The notes beneath the pieces are model-generated. The model did no database searches, had not been told where the DNA came from, and saw nothing but the letters and a program-made list of their open reading frames with translations. Of a stretch of DNA of 64,000 bases, positions 53,613 to 62,414 are shown piece by piece; the first letter of the stretch is position 1; every line of letters begins with the position of its first letter. The translations under genes and the position numbers were made by a program. Origin of the DNA: Micromonospora sp. LH3U1 (GTDB lineage Bacteria; Actinomycetota; Actinomycetes; Mycobacteriales; Micromonosporaceae); NCBI RefSeq assembly GCF_028475105.1, contig NZ_CP116936.1:6261501-6325500 (forward strand). The letters run 5' to 3'.

Positions 53613-54266
53613 TCAGCCGCCGTACGACCGCAGCGCATCGATGGCCCGGCTGGTGACGTCCTCCACCGGGCCGGTGGCGTCGATCCCAACCAGCTTGCCC
53701 TGAGCGCCGTAGTAGTCGACCAGGGGTGCGGTCTTCTCGCTGTATTCGCGAAGCCGGGTGGCGATCGTCTCCGGCTTGTCGTCGTCGCGCTGGAACAGCT
53801 CGGCGCCGCACCGGTCACAGATGCCGGACCGGGTGGTGGCGTCGAACTCGACGTGCCAGATCTTGCCGCAGCCCCGGCAGGTACGCCGACCGGACAGACG
53901 CCGGATCACCTCGTCGTCGTCGACCACCAGCTCCAGGACCAGATCCAGGGCGGTGCCCAGATCGGCGAGGAGCTTGTCCAGGGCGGCAGCCTGCGGAGTG
54001 GTCCGCGGGAAGCCGTCGAGCAGAAAACCCTCGCTGGCGTCGGGCTCGGCCAGCCGGTCCCGGACCATGTTGATGGTGACCTCGTCCGGAACCAGCTCGC
54101 CAGCGTCCATGTACCGCTTCGCCTCGACACCGAGCGGCGTGCCCTGGGTGACGTTCGACCGGAAGATGTCTCCGGTCGAAATCTTGGGCACCGACAGGTG
54201 TGCGGCGATGAACTCGGCCTGCGTGCCCTTGCCCGCACCCGGTGGCCCAACCAGAACGAGTCTCAT
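53613..54266 (-). CDS. adk: Adenylate kinase
   Basis: This 217-residue enzyme catalyses ATP + AMP to 2 ADP. The P-loop GPPGAGKGT is at 7-15, and DGFPRTTPQA is present. The lid carries four cysteines (CRGCGK and CDRCG), so it is the zinc-stabilised Gram-positive type. It starts directly after the secY stop (the last base of the adk ATG is adjacent to the secY end), consistent with coupled translation. Confidence 0.97.
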   Translation of the reverse strand: MRLVLVGPPGAGKGTQAEFIAAHLSVPKISTGDIFRSNVTQGTPLGVEAKRYMDAGELVPDEVTINMVRDRLAEPDASEGFLLDGFPRTTPQAAALDKLLADLGTALDLVLELVVDDDEVIRRLSGRRTCRGCGKIWHVEFDATTRSGICDRCGAELFQRDDDKPETIATRLREYSEKTAPLVDYYGAQGKLVGIDATGPVEDVTSRAIDALRSYGG

Positions 54267-55595
54267 CTACCGCAGGAACCCTTCGTAGTTCCGCTGCATG
54301 AGTTGGCTCTCGATCTGCTTCACGGTCTCCAGACCGACGCCGACCATGATGAGCACAGCGGTGCCGCCGAACGGGAAGTTCTGGTACTGCTGGTTGTCCA
54401 GCCAGATGAAGAAGAAGTTCGGCAGGATCGAGATGACGCCGAGGTAGAGCGCGCCCGGCAGGGTGATCCGGCTGAGGATGAAGTCCAGGTAGTCGGCAGT
54501 CGGCTTGCCCGGACGGATGCCCGGCACGAACCCGCCGTACTTCTTCATGTTGTCCGCGACCTCGGTCGGGTTGAACGTGATCGAGACGTAGAAGTACGTG
54601 AAGAAGATGATCAGCAGGAAGTAGACCCCGATGTAGATCGGGCTGCTCGGGTTGACCAGGTTGTTCTGGATCCACGCCTGGGTCTTGCCCGGGTCGGTCG
54701 TGTCGAAGAACTGCAGAGCCAACTGCGGCAGGTAGAGCAGCGACGAGCCGAAGATGACCGGGATCACACCCGCCTGGTTGACCTTCAGCGGGATGTAGGT
54801 CGAGGTGCCGCCGTACATCCGCCGGCCGATCATCCGCTTGGCGTACTGCACCGGGATCCGGCGCTGCGCCTGCTCGATGAAGGTGACCGCCGTGATGACC
54901 ACCAGGACCAGCGCGATGACCAGGGCGAACATGTCCCAGCCCTTGCTGGTCTTGATCTGCCAACCCTCGCTGGGCAGCCGCGCCGCGATCGAGGTGAAGA
55001 TCAGGACGGACATGCCGTTGCCGACGCCGCGGTCGGTGATCAGCTCACCGAGCCACATGACCATGCCGGTGCCGGCGGTCATCGTCATCACCAGGATGGC
55101 CAGGGTCAGCCAGTTCGGGATGCCGGTGCCGGTGGGGATGATCGGGAACTGGTCGCAGCGGTTCTGGAAGAGCTGCCCGGAGCGGGCCAGGGCCACGAAC
55201 GCCGAGGCCTGCAGCACACCGAGACCCAGGGTCAGATAGCGCGTGTACTGGGTAATCTTCGCCTGACCGGCCTGGCCCTCCTTGCGGAGCTGCTCGAGGC
55301 GCGGGATCACGACGGTCAGCAGCTGCAGGATGATCGACGCGGTGATGTAGGGCATGATGCCCAGCGCGAAGACCGAGAGCTGTAGCAGCGCTCCGCCGGA
55401 GAAGAGGTTGAGCAGGTTCACGACCCCGGTGGTGTCACCCTGGATGGTGTCGAGGCACTTCTGCACGTTGCCGTACGAGACGCCCGGGCTGGGGAGCGTT
55501 GCACCCAGCCGGTAGACCGCAATGATGCCTACTGTGAACAGCAGCTTCTTGCGCAGGTCAGGCGTACGGAACGCACTGAGAAAGGCGGACAGCAA
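54267..55595 (-). CDS. secY: Protein translocase subunit SecY
   Basis: This 442-residue channel subunit has 10 membrane helices. LLSAFLSAFRTPDLRKKLLF is the N-terminus, and TSTYIPLKVNQAGVIPVIF and KYGGFVPGIRPGK (the cytoplasmic ribosome/SecA loops) are present. The start is TTG at 55595 with aggagg at six bases; no ATG fits the family N-terminus. It is separated from rplO by a strong hairpin, so it probably has its own promoter in the AT-rich stretch 55725-55760. Confidence 0.95.
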   Translation of the reverse strand: MLSAFLSAFRTPDLRKKLLFTVGIIAVYRLGATLPSPGVSYGNVQKCLDTIQGDTTGVVNLLNLFSGGALLQLSVFALGIMPYITASIILQLLTVVIPRLEQLRKEGQAGQAKITQYTRYLTLGLGVLQASAFVALARSGQLFQNRCDQFPIIPTGTGIPNWLTLAILVMTMTAGTGMVMWLGELITDRGVGNGMSVLIFTSIAARLPSEGWQIKTSKGWDMFALVIALVLVVITAVTFIEQAQRRIPVQYAKRMIGRRMYGGTSTYIPLKVNQAGVIPVIFGSSLLYLPQLALQFFDTTDPGKTQAWIQNNLVNPSSPIYIGVYFLLIIFFTYFYVSITFNPTEVADNMKKYGGFVPGIRPGKPTADYLDFILSRITLPGALYLGVISILPNFFFIWLDNQQYQNFPFGGTAVLIMVGVGLETVKQIESQLMQRNYEGFLR

Positions 55596-55775
55596 CTTCT
55601 TCCTCCTGCGCGAGGCGGGCCGCCGGTGATCCCTGGCGGGTCGGGGTGGATCACGGGCGAGTGCCCGCAATCCATGGCTGGGATGGGACTCTAACAGCCC
55701 CACCCCGGTCCGGGCAGATGCGCCCGACTACATAAATCGATTCCGATATTACCGGGCGCTCAGGGCCCAGGCAGA

Positions 55776-55818
55776 CCATGGCGCCCGCCAGTTGCTCACA
55801 ACTGGACGGGCGCCATGG
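55776..55818 (-). terminator. Terminator after rplO, ahead of secY
   Basis: An 18-bp stem (ccatggcgcccg outer, ccagttg inner) with one bulged base and a 4-base loop lies 11 bases past the rplO stop. It ends the spc ribosomal operon before secY. Confidence 0.8.
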
Positions 55819-55828
55819 GTCGTATGCC

Positions 55829-56272
55829 TTACAGCTCGGTGGCGGAGCCACCGGCAGCAGCGATCTTCTCCTTGGCCGACGCACTGAACGCGTGCGCAGA
55901 CACCTGGAGCGCCACACCGCCGAGGTCCCCGGTGCCGAGGACCTTGACCGGGTGACCCTTGCGGACCGCGCCGGACTCGACGAGCTCCAGCGGGCCGACC
56001 TGGCCACCGTTCGGGAACAGCTCAGCGAGTCGGTCCAGGTTGACCACCTGGAAGACCACCTTGAACTTGTTCTTGAAGCCCTTCATCTTCGGAAGGCGCA
56101 TGTGGATGGGCATCTGCCCACCTTCGAACGCCGCCGAGATGTTCTTACGGGCCTTCGAGCCCTTGGTACCGCGACCAGCCGTCTTGCCCTTGGAGCCCTC
56201 ACCGCGACCCACACGGGTCTTCGCGGTCTTGGACCCGGGTGCCGGGCGCAGGTGGTGAACCTTGATCGTCAT
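55829..56272 (-). CDS. rplO: 50S ribosomal protein L15
   Basis: This 147-residue protein has MTIKVHHLRPAPGSKTAKTR, RVGRGEGSKGKTAGRGTKG and FEGGQMPIHMRLPKMKGFKN, all canonical. The ATG overlaps the rpmD stop by one base (TAATG). It is the last gene of the spc operon. Confidence 0.96.
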   Translation of the reverse strand: MTIKVHHLRPAPGSKTAKTRVGRGEGSKGKTAGRGTKGSKARKNISAAFEGGQMPIHMRLPKMKGFKNKFKVVFQVVNLDRLAELFPNGGQVGPLELVESGAVRKGHPVKVLGTGDLGGVALQVSAHAFSASAKEKIAAAGGSATEL

Positions 56273-56454
56273 TACTCGACCTCCTCGACCTTCACGAGGT
56301 GGCTCACAGTGAAGATCATGCCGCGGATCTCGGGCCGGTCCTCCTTGACCACCACGTCGTTGATCCGCTTGAGACCGAGCGAACGCAGCGACTCACGCTG
56401 GTTGTGCTTGGTCCCGATCCCGGACCGGAGCTGGGTGACCTTCAGGCGTGCCAT
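56272..56454 (-). CDS. rpmD: 50S ribosomal protein L30
   Basis: This 60-residue protein starts MARLKVTQLRSGIGTKHNQRE and contains SLRSLGLKRINDVVVKED. It overlaps both neighbours by one base and is present in all actinobacteria at this place. Confidence 0.95.
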   Translation of the reverse strand: MARLKVTQLRSGIGTKHNQRESLRSLGLKRINDVVVKEDRPEIRGMIFTVSHLVKVEEVE

Positions 56455-57068
56455 CAGCGCGCCACCCCCGCACGCGACGCCAGCATGGCGGCCGGCGCGA
56501 CGTCCTCCACCGGCAGGCCACGACGCGCTGCGACCTGCTCGGGGGACTCAAGCCCCTTCAGGGCCGCCACGGTGGCGTGCACGATGTTGATCGGGTTCGA
56601 GGAGCCGAGGCTCTTCGAAAGAACGTCGTGGATCCCGGCGCACTCCAGCACGGCGCGCACCGGACCGCCGGCGATGACACCCGTACCGGCCGAAGCCGGC
56701 TTGAGCAGCACCACACCAGCGGCGTCCTCGCCCGTCACCGGGTGCGGGATCGACTGACCGATCCGCGGGACCTTGAAGAAGTGCTTCTTGGCCTCCTCGA
56801 CACCCTTGGCGATAGCCGCGGGCACCTCCTTGGCCTTTCCGTAGCCCACGCCGACCGTGCCGTCGCCGTCGCCCACGATCACGAGGGCGGTGAAGCTGAA
56901 GCGACGACCACCCTTCACGACCTTGGCGACGCGGTTGATCGCGACGACCCGCTCAAGGTGCGGGGTCTTCTCGACGGGCGCGTTTCCGCGGCCGCCCTCA
57001 CGGCGGTTGTCGCGGCGACCACCCTCGTTGCCACCGGACCCGCCGCCACGGCGCTGTTGACCTGGCAT
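56454..57068 (-). CDS. rpsE: 30S ribosomal protein S5
   Basis: This 204-residue decoding-fidelity protein has the S5 core ERVVAINRVAKVVKGGRRF, VGYGKAKEVPAAIAKGVEEA and AGGPVRAVLECAGIHDV. The first 35 residues are Gly/Arg/Asn-rich (RRGGGSGGNEGGRRDNR), an actinobacterial extension. It lies 33 bases after rplR. Confidence 0.96.
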   Translation of the reverse strand: MPGQQRRGGGSGGNEGGRRDNRREGGRGNAPVEKTPHLERVVAINRVAKVVKGGRRFSFTALVIVGDGDGTVGVGYGKAKEVPAAIAKGVEEAKKHFFKVPRIGQSIPHPVTGEDAAGVVLLKPASAGTGVIAGGPVRAVLECAGIHDVLSKSLGSSNPINIVHATVAALKGLESPEQVAARRGLPVEDVAPAAMLASRAGVAR

Positions 57069-57101
57069 CAGCAGCCTTCCTTATCTCTCGTGACGGGGTT
57101 G

Positions 57102-57491
57102 TTAGAACTCGAGCCCGGCTTCGCGGGCGGCGTCGGCAAGCGCGGCGACTCGCCCCGCGTACCGGTTGCCACCGCGGTCGAAGACGACCTTGGAGACGCC
57201 GGCGGCCTTGGCCCGCTCGGCGAGCAGCGCGCCCACCTTGCCAGCAAGGGCGCTCTTGTCGCCCTCCGCACCGCGCAGCGAGGCGTCCAGGCTCGACGCC
57301 GACGCCAGGGTGTGACCCTTGGTGTCGTCGACGACCTGGGCGACCATGTGCCGCAGCGAGCGGGTGACGACCAGGCGCGGACGCTCGGCCGTACCACTGA
57401 CGTTCTTGCGGACGCGGAAGTGCCGACGCGCACGCCCAACGGCGCGCTTGGCGGCGACGCCGCGGCGGCGCTTGAGCAGCGTGGCGCTCAC
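57102..57491 (-). CDS. rplR: 50S ribosomal protein L18
   Basis: This 129-residue 5S rRNA-binding protein has RHFRVRKNVSGTAERPRLVV and FDRGGNRYAGRVAALADAAR, both diagnostic. The ATG overlaps the rplF stop by four bases. Confidence 0.96.
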   Translation of the reverse strand: MSATLLKRRRGVAAKRAVGRARRHFRVRKNVSGTAERPRLVVTRSLRHMVAQVVDDTKGHTLASASSLDASLRGAEGDKSALAGKVGALLAERAKAAGVSKVVFDRGGNRYAGRVAALADAAREAGLEF

Positions 57492-58030
57492 TTCTTACCT
57501 GCCTTTCCAGCCTTGCGGCGGATGACCTCGCCCTGGTACTTGACGCCCTTGCCCTTGTAGGGCTCCGGCGGGCGGATCTTCCGGATGTTGGCGGCGACCT
57601 CACCGACCTGCTGCTTGTCGATGCCAGCCACGTGGAACAGGGTCGGCCGCTCCACCGTGAAGGTGATGCCCGCCGGGGCGGGGACGATCACCGGGTGCGA
57701 GAACCCGAGCGCGAACTCGAGGTCCGAACCCTTGGCGGTGACCCGGTAACCGGTGCCGGCGATCTCCAGGCTCTTACGGTAGCCCTCGGTGACCCCGACG
57801 ATCATGTTTGCAACCAGCGTACGGCTCAGGCCGTGGAGTTCCTTGGCCTTGCGCTCGTCGTTCGGCCGGTTGACGCTCAGCTGCCCATCCTCGGCCCGCT
57901 CGATCGAGATCGGCTCGGCGAGGGTGTGCTGGAGCTGGCCCTTGGGGCCCTTGACCTTGACGGTCTGCCCGTCGATCGTGATGTCGACGCCGGCTGGTAC
58001 CGGGATCGACTTACGTCCAATTCGCGACAT
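57488..58030 (-). CDS. rplF: 50S ribosomal protein L6
   Basis: This 180-residue protein has MSRIGRKSIPVPAGVDITID at the start (upstream in-frame Met rejected), a typical double domain and RIRPPEPYKGKGVKY-like IRKIRPPEPYKGKGVKY at the end. It lies 16 bases after rpsH and is coupled to rplR. Confidence 0.96.
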   Translation of the reverse strand: MSRIGRKSIPVPAGVDITIDGQTVKVKGPKGQLQHTLAEPISIERAEDGQLSVNRPNDERKAKELHGLSRTLVANMIVGVTEGYRKSLEIAGTGYRVTAKGSDLEFALGFSHPVIVPAPAGITFTVERPTLFHVAGIDKQQVGEVAANIRKIRPPEPYKGKGVKYQGEVIRRKAGKAGKK

Positions 58031-58046
58031 TTCTACCTGTCTCCCG

Positions 58047-58454
58047 TTACCAGACGAAGGCGAGGACTTCCCCGCCAACACTCCGCTTGCGGGCCTGCCG
58101 GTCGGTCAGCAGCCCCTGGGACGTCGAAATGATCGCCACGCCCAGCCCACCGAGCACCCGCGGGAGCCCGTCCGACTTGGCGTACACCCGGAGACCGGGC
58201 TTGGACACGCGCTTGATGCCGGCCAGGCTCCGCTCGCGGCTCTGGCCGTACTTCAGCTCGACGACCAGTCGCTTGCCGACGGCGCCTTCTTCGGGCTCCT
58301 CGACCGACCAGGTGGCGATGTAACCCTCGGCCTTCAGGACCTCGGCGATATTCGCCTTGATCTTGGAGTAGGGCATCTTCACCTGATCGTGGTACGCCTG
58401 GTTGGCGTTACGCAGACGCGTGAGCATGTCTGCGATCGGGTCGGTCATCGTCAT
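58047..58454 (-). CDS. rpsH: 30S ribosomal protein S8
   Basis: This 135-residue protein has DPIADMLTRLRNANQAYHD, KRVSKPGLRVYAKSDGLP, and ends GGEVLAFVW. The start is ATG 58454 or, two codons in, ATG 58448; the first was chosen by distance to aaagg. S8 represses the spc operon in E. coli; no mimic of its rRNA site was recognised here. Confidence 0.95.
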   Translation of the reverse strand: MTMTDPIADMLTRLRNANQAYHDQVKMPYSKIKANIAEVLKAEGYIATWSVEEPEEGAVGKRLVVELKYGQSRERSLAGIKRVSKPGLRVYAKSDGLPRVLGGLGVAIISTSQGLLTDRQARKRSVGGEVLAFVW

Positions 58455-58570
58455 GGATTTCGTCAGCCTTTCTCGCCGGGGTTCCCGGAGCATCAGCCCC
58501 GGGCCTACGGCGAAGAGCAATACCTAATCGGTGCAGGAGTTCCCGGCCGACGGCCGGGACGCGGTCGCCC

Positions 58571-58756
58571 TTACCAGGAAGCCTTGGACACGCCCGGCAG
58601 CTCACCGCGGTGAGCCATCTCCCGGATGCAGATCCGGCAGAGCCCGAACTTGCGGTAGACCGCCTTCGGACGCCCGCACCGCTGGCAGCGGGTGTACGCG
58701 CGAACCGAGAACTTCGGCTTCGCGGCCGCCTTGATGATCAGCGCCTTCTTGGCCAT
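58571..58756 (-). CDS. rpsN: 30S ribosomal protein S14, zinc type
   Basis: This 61-residue short S14 (type Z) has MAKKALIIKAAAKPKFSVRA, then CQRCGRPKAVYRKFGLCRIC with two CxxC zinc knuckles. It is present in the spc operon as the main S14. A 116-base gap separates it from rpsH and contains no recognised feature. Confidence 0.96.
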   Translation of the reverse strand: MAKKALIIKAAAKPKFSVRAYTRCQRCGRPKAVYRKFGLCRICIREMAHRGELPGVSKASW

Positions 58757-58757
58757 C

Positions 58758-59324
58758 TCAGTTCTCCTTGAACGGGAAGCCCAGGAGCTTGAGCAGCGCC
58801 CGGCCCTCGTCGTCGGTCGTGGCGGTGGTGACCACCGTGATGTCCATGCCCCGCGGGCGATCGATCCGGTCCTGGTCGATCTCGTGGAACACAGACTGCT
58901 CGGTCAGACCGAACGTGTAGTTGCCGTGCCCGTCCAGCTTGCGCCCGTCCAAGCCGCGGAAGTCACGGATACGCGGCAGCGCGATGGAGAGCAGCCGGTC
59001 CATGAACTCCCACATCCGGTCGCCACGAAGGGTGACCTTCGCGCCGATCGGCATGCCCTCGCGGAGCTTGAACTGCGCGATGGACTTGGTCGCCCGCCGC
59101 ACCTGCGGCTTCTGGCCGGTGATCGTGGCGAGGTCGCGGACCGCACCGTCGATCAGCTTGGCGTCGCGAGCAGCCTCGCCGACACCCATGTTGACGACGA
59201 TCTTGACCAGCCGCGGCACCTGCATGGGGTTGCCGTAGCTGTTCTGCTCACGCAGCTGGGCCACGATCTCGTTGCGGTACCGCTCCTTGAGGCGCGGCAT
59301 GGTCTTTTCGGTAGCCGTGGTCAT
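58758..59324 (-). CDS. rplE: 50S ribosomal protein L5
   Basis: This 188-residue 5S rRNA-binding protein has MPRLKERYRNEIVAQLREQ, KIVVNMGVGEAARD, IRDFRGLDGRKLDGHGNYTF. The ATG overlaps the rplX stop (ATGA), and a GTG one codon ahead is an alternative. Only one base separates it from rpsN. Confidence 0.96.
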   Translation of the reverse strand: MTTATEKTMPRLKERYRNEIVAQLREQNSYGNPMQVPRLVKIVVNMGVGEAARDAKLIDGAVRDLATITGQKPQVRRATKSIAQFKLREGMPIGAKVTLRGDRMWEFMDRLLSIALPRIRDFRGLDGRKLDGHGNYTFGLTEQSVFHEIDQDRIDRPRGMDITVVTTATTDDEGRALLKLLGFPFKEN

Positions 59325-59644
59325 CACAGGTCCTTACCGGTGCTACGCGCGATGCGGACCTTCTGGCCGTTGTCGTCGAACCGGTAACCGACGCGGGTCG
59401 GCTTGCCGTCGGAGTCCAGGACCTGCACGTTCGAGACGTGGATCGGGGCCTCCTGAGTGACGATGCCGCCGGTCTTGGCGCCACGCTGGGTGGTGCTGAT
59501 TCGAGTGTGCTTCTTGACCCGGTTCACGCCCTCAACCAGGATCTTGTCCTGCCGCGGGTAGGCCGCAATGACCTTGCCCTTGGCGCCCTTGTCCTTGCCG
59601 GCGATGATGACGACCGTGTCGCCCTTCTTGACCTTCACGGTCAC
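59324..59644 (-). CDS. rplX: 50S ribosomal protein L24
   Basis: This 106-residue assembly initiator has a KOW motif KGDTVVIIAGKDKGAKGKVI and VNRVKKHTRISTTQRGAKTGG. It overlaps rplN and rplE by four bases each. Confidence 0.96.
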   Translation of the reverse strand: MTVKVKKGDTVVIIAGKDKGAKGKVIAAYPRQDKILVEGVNRVKKHTRISTTQRGAKTGGIVTQEAPIHVSNVQVLDSDGKPTRVGYRFDDNGQKVRIARSTGKDL

Positions 59645-60009
59645 AACACCTCCGGCGCGAGGGAAATAATCTTCATGAACCGCTTGTCACGCAGCTCCCG
59701 GCCCACCGGGCCGAAGATGCGGGTACCACGCGGGTCCCCGCCGTCCTTGATGATGACGGCGGCGTTCTCGTCGAAGCGGATGTACGAGCCATCCGGCCGG
59801 CGCCTCTCCTTGGCCGTGCGAACGATGACCGCCTTGACGACGTCGCCCTTCTTCACACCGGCACCCGGGATCGCGTCCTTGACCGTGGCCACGATGACGT
59901 CGCCAATGCTCGCGTAGCGCCGACCCGAGCCACCGAGAACCCGGATGCAAAGGATCTCCCGAGCACCCGTGTTGTCGGCGACGCGCAGTCGCGACTCCTG
60001 CTGAATCAC
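59641..60009 (-). CDS. rplN: 50S ribosomal protein L14
   Basis: This 122-residue protein is one of the most conserved ribosomal proteins: MIQQESRLRVADNTGAREIL, VIVATVKDAIPG, and FGPVGRELRDKRFMKIISLAPEVL in two contiguous parts. First gene of the spc operon after the hairpin at 60034-60057. Confidence 0.97.
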   Translation of the reverse strand: MIQQESRLRVADNTGAREILCIRVLGGSGRRYASIGDVIVATVKDAIPGAGVKKGDVVKAVIVRTAKERRRPDGSYIRFDENAAVIIKDGGDPRGTRIFGPVGRELRDKRFMKIISLAPEVL

Positions 60010-60033
60010 GTCTATCTCCTATGTCTGCCGGTT

Positions 60034-60057
60034 CTCCGGCCGCCGTAGCGGCCGGAG
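60034..60057 (-). terminator. Hairpin at the S10/spc operon boundary
   Basis: A perfect 10-bp stem (ctccggccgc) with a cgta loop lies in the 93-base gap between rpsQ and rplN, the only sizeable gap in this part. It likely ends or attenuates S10 operon transcription before the spc operon. Confidence 0.65.
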
Positions 60058-60102
60058 CCTGGCGGAACCTACGCCCGACGCAACGCCGGGCTCGAGCCTT
60101 CG

Positions 60103-60381
60103 CTACTTGGCCTTTTCCAGGATCTCCACGATCCGCCAACGCTTGGTGGCGCTCAGCGGCCGGGTCTCCATGATGAGAACCCGGTCGCCGGTGCCAGCGG
60201 CGTTCTGCTCGTCGTGCACCTTCAGCTTGGCCGTACGGCGCATGATCTTGCCGTACAGCGCGTGCCGAACCCGGTCCTCGACCTCGACAACGACGGTCTT
60301 GTCCATCTTGTCGCTGATCACCAGGCCCTCGCGGACCTTGCGGCGCGACCGCGCGGCGGCGGTGGCGGTCTCTTCGGTCAT
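60103..60381 (-). CDS. rpsQ: 30S ribosomal protein S17
   Basis: This 92-residue primary 16S rRNA binder of OB-fold has RKVREGLVISDKMDKTVVV, and RRTAKLKVHDEQN. It overlaps rpmC by four bases and is the last gene of the S10 operon. Confidence 0.96.
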   Translation of the reverse strand: MTEETATAAARSRRKVREGLVISDKMDKTVVVEVEDRVRHALYGKIMRRTAKLKVHDEQNAAGTGDRVLIMETRPLSATKRWRIVEILEKAK

Positions 60382-60614
60382 GATGCAGTCACCTCAGTCG
60401 GCGCGGCCGAGAGCCCCAGCTCGCGCTCACGCATGATCGTGTAGATCCGGGCGATCTCCCGACGGATGACCTGCAACCGCCGGTTGTTGTCCAGCTGCCC
60501 GGTTGCGGCCTGCACGCGGAGGTTGAACAGCTCCGCCTTGGCCTCCCGCAGCTTCGTGACCAGCTCCTCTTCGGAGAGCTCACGCAGCTCGGTCGCCTTA
60601 ACGCCCGCTGCCAT
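60378..60614 (-). CDS. rpmC: 50S ribosomal protein L29
   Basis: This 78-residue two-helix protein near the exit tunnel has ELRELSEEELVTKLREAKAE, LFNLRVQAATGQLDNN and RLQVIRREIARIYTIMRERE. It overlaps rplP by one base. Confidence 0.95.
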   Translation of the reverse strand: MAAGVKATELRELSEEELVTKLREAKAELFNLRVQAATGQLDNNRRLQVIRREIARIYTIMRERELGLSAAPTEVTAS

Positions 60615-61039
60615 CAGGATTCACCCACTTCGCGCGTAACAATGCGGCACTTCATCGGGAGCTTGTGGATCGCGCGACGCATAGCCTCTCGCGCGGTCTG
60701 CTCGTTGGGGAAGGACATCTCGAAGAGAACCCGCCCCGGCTTGACGTTGGCGACCCACCACTCGGGCGAGCCCTTGCCGGAACCCATCCGGGTCTCGGCA
60801 GGCTTCTTGGTGAGGGCCTGGTCCGGGAAGATCGTGATCCAGACCTTGCCACCACGCTTGATGTGGCGAGTCATCGCGATACGCGCCGACTCGATCTGCC
60901 GGTTGGTCACGTACGCCGGCTCGAGAGCCTGGATCCCGAACTCGCCGAACACCACCCGGTTACCACCCTTGGACGCGCCACTGCGGTCCGGGTGGTGCGG
61001 CTTGCGGAAGCCCTTCGGGGGCTTGCGCGGCATCAGCAT
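60614..61039 (-). CDS. rplP: 50S ribosomal protein L16
   Basis: This 141-residue protein has MLMPRKPPKGFRKPHHPDRSG, GEFGIQALEPAYVTNRQIE, and AGFSGEPLPE-equivalent MGSGKGSPEWWVANVKPGRVL. The arginine targeted by L16 hydroxylases and the binding region for evernimicin/avilamycin lie in this protein. The N-terminal RKPPKGFRKPHHPD differs from the usual RKVKHRKQHHP, which suggests a lineage-specific change. Confidence 0.96.
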   Translation of the reverse strand: MLMPRKPPKGFRKPHHPDRSGASKGGNRVVFGEFGIQALEPAYVTNRQIESARIAMTRHIKRGGKVWITIFPDQALTKKPAETRMGSGKGSPEWWVANVKPGRVLFEMSFPNEQTAREAMRRAIHKLPMKCRIVTREVGES

Positions 61040-61042
61040 CTG

Positions 61043-61915
61043 TCAGCCCTCCTGCTGCGTTTCTGCCGGAGCGGAAGCCGTGGCGGCGACAGCTGCGCTG
61101 TCGACCGGCTCGCCGCTCGGCGTCTCGGCCTGCTGCGCGATGGTGGTCGCAGCAGCCCGACCGGCCTCGGTGCCACCGGCCGTGGTGCCGGACGAACCCG
61201 ACCGGCCACGACGCGGACGCTCGGGACGATCGCCACGCTCACCACGACGCGGGCGGGACGGACCGGCCTCGGCCGGAGTCTCCCGGCCCATGACGGCGTC
61301 GCCCTTGTAGATCCAGACCTTCACACCGATCCGGCCGAACGTGGTACGGGCCTCGAAGAAGCCGTACTCGATGTTGGCCCGCAGCGTGTGCAGCGGAACC
61401 CGGCCCTCACGGTAGAACTCGGTCCGGCTCATCTCGGCGCCGCCGAGGCGACCCGAGACCTGAACCCGGATGCCCTTGCAGACCGGGTTCTTCATCGCCG
61501 ACTGCATGGCCTTGCGCATCGCCCGACGGAAGCTGACCCGGCTGGACAGCTGCTCGGCCACGCCCTGCGCAACAAGCTGAGCGTCCGACTCGGGGTTCTT
61601 CACCTCGATGATGTTCAGCTGAACCTGCTTGCCGGTGAGCTTCTCAAGCTCGCCGCGGATCCGGTCGGCCTCCGCACCCTTACGGCCGATGACAATGCCC
61701 GGCCGGGCGGTGTGGATGTCGACCCGGACCCGGTCGCGGGTGCGCTCGATGTCGACCTTGGAAATCCCGGCACGCTCGAGGCCCTTGGACATCATGCGGC
61801 GGATCTTGACATCCTCGCCGATGTAGTCCTTGTAGAGCTTGTCTGCGAACCAGCGGGACTTCCAGTCGGTCGAGATGCCGAGCCGGAACCCAGTGGGGTG
61901 AACCTTCTGACCCAT
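61043..61915 (-). CDS. rpsC: 30S ribosomal protein S3, with Arg/Glu-rich tail
   Basis: The core (MGQKVHPTGFRLGISTDWKS, the KH domain VIGRKGAEADRIRGELEKL, and FFEARTTFGRIGVKVWIYKG) is canonical. At 290 residues it carries about 70 extra C-terminal residues of Arg/Pro/Gly (RPRRGERGDRPERPRRGR) and then Ala/Thr, typical of actinobacterial S3 but long. It overlaps rplV by one base. Confidence 0.96.
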   Translation of the reverse strand: MGQKVHPTGFRLGISTDWKSRWFADKLYKDYIGEDVKIRRMMSKGLERAGISKVDIERTRDRVRVDIHTARPGIVIGRKGAEADRIRGELEKLTGKQVQLNIIEVKNPESDAQLVAQGVAEQLSSRVSFRRAMRKAMQSAMKNPVCKGIRVQVSGRLGGAEMSRTEFYREGRVPLHTLRANIEYGFFEARTTFGRIGVKVWIYKGDAVMGRETPAEAGPSRPRRGERGDRPERPRRGRSGSSGTTAGGTEAGRAAATTIAQQAETPSGEPVDSAAVAATASAPAETQQEG

Positions 61916-62373
61916 TACTCGGCGTCCTCCGTCTTGCTCTGCGCTTCGGCCGGTGCGGCCTCCGTGGCCGGGGCGGCCTTCTTCGCCGCGGCCTTCCTCG
62001 GCGCTGCCGGCGCGACCGCTTCGACCGCCACGGTGATGTGGCAGGTGCGCTTGCGGATTCGGTACGCCCGACCCTGCGCCCGCGGCTGGAACCGCTTCAT
62101 CGTCGGGCCCTCGTCAACGAAGGCCTCGCTGACGAGCAGCGCGTCGGGGTCCAGCCGCTCGTTGTTCTCCGCGTTGGCGATCGCGCTAGCGAGCACCTTG
62201 TACACCTGCTCGCTCGCAGCCTGCGGCGCGAACTGCAGCACCGTGAGCGCCTCCTTCGCGGGCAGGCCGCGGACGAGGTTGACCACCCGGCGCGCCTTCA
62301 TCGGCGAGATGCGCACGTGCCGCGCAACCGCCCGCGCGCCCGGAAGCACCGGAGCGTCGCCCTTTCCTGGCAT
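61915..62373 (-). CDS. rplV: 50S ribosomal protein L22, with Ala/Lys tail
   Basis: This 152-residue protein has ARAVARHVRISPMKARRVVN, and the tunnel hairpin region GPTMKRFQPRAQGRAYRIRK, where macrolide-resistance changes occur in other bacteria; it looks normal here. The C-terminal 35 residues (AAKKAAPATEAAPAEAQS) are low-complexity. Confidence 0.96.
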   Translation of the reverse strand: MPGKGDAPVLPGARAVARHVRISPMKARRVVNLVRGLPAKEALTVLQFAPQAASEQVYKVLASAIANAENNERLDPDALLVSEAFVDEGPTMKRFQPRAQGRAYRIRKRTCHITVAVEAVAPAAPRKAAAKKAAPATEAAPAEAQSKTEDAE

Positions 62374-62414
62374 CGCTGTAACCCCTTGTTCCCTCTATCC
62401 GTATGCCCGCGGCG

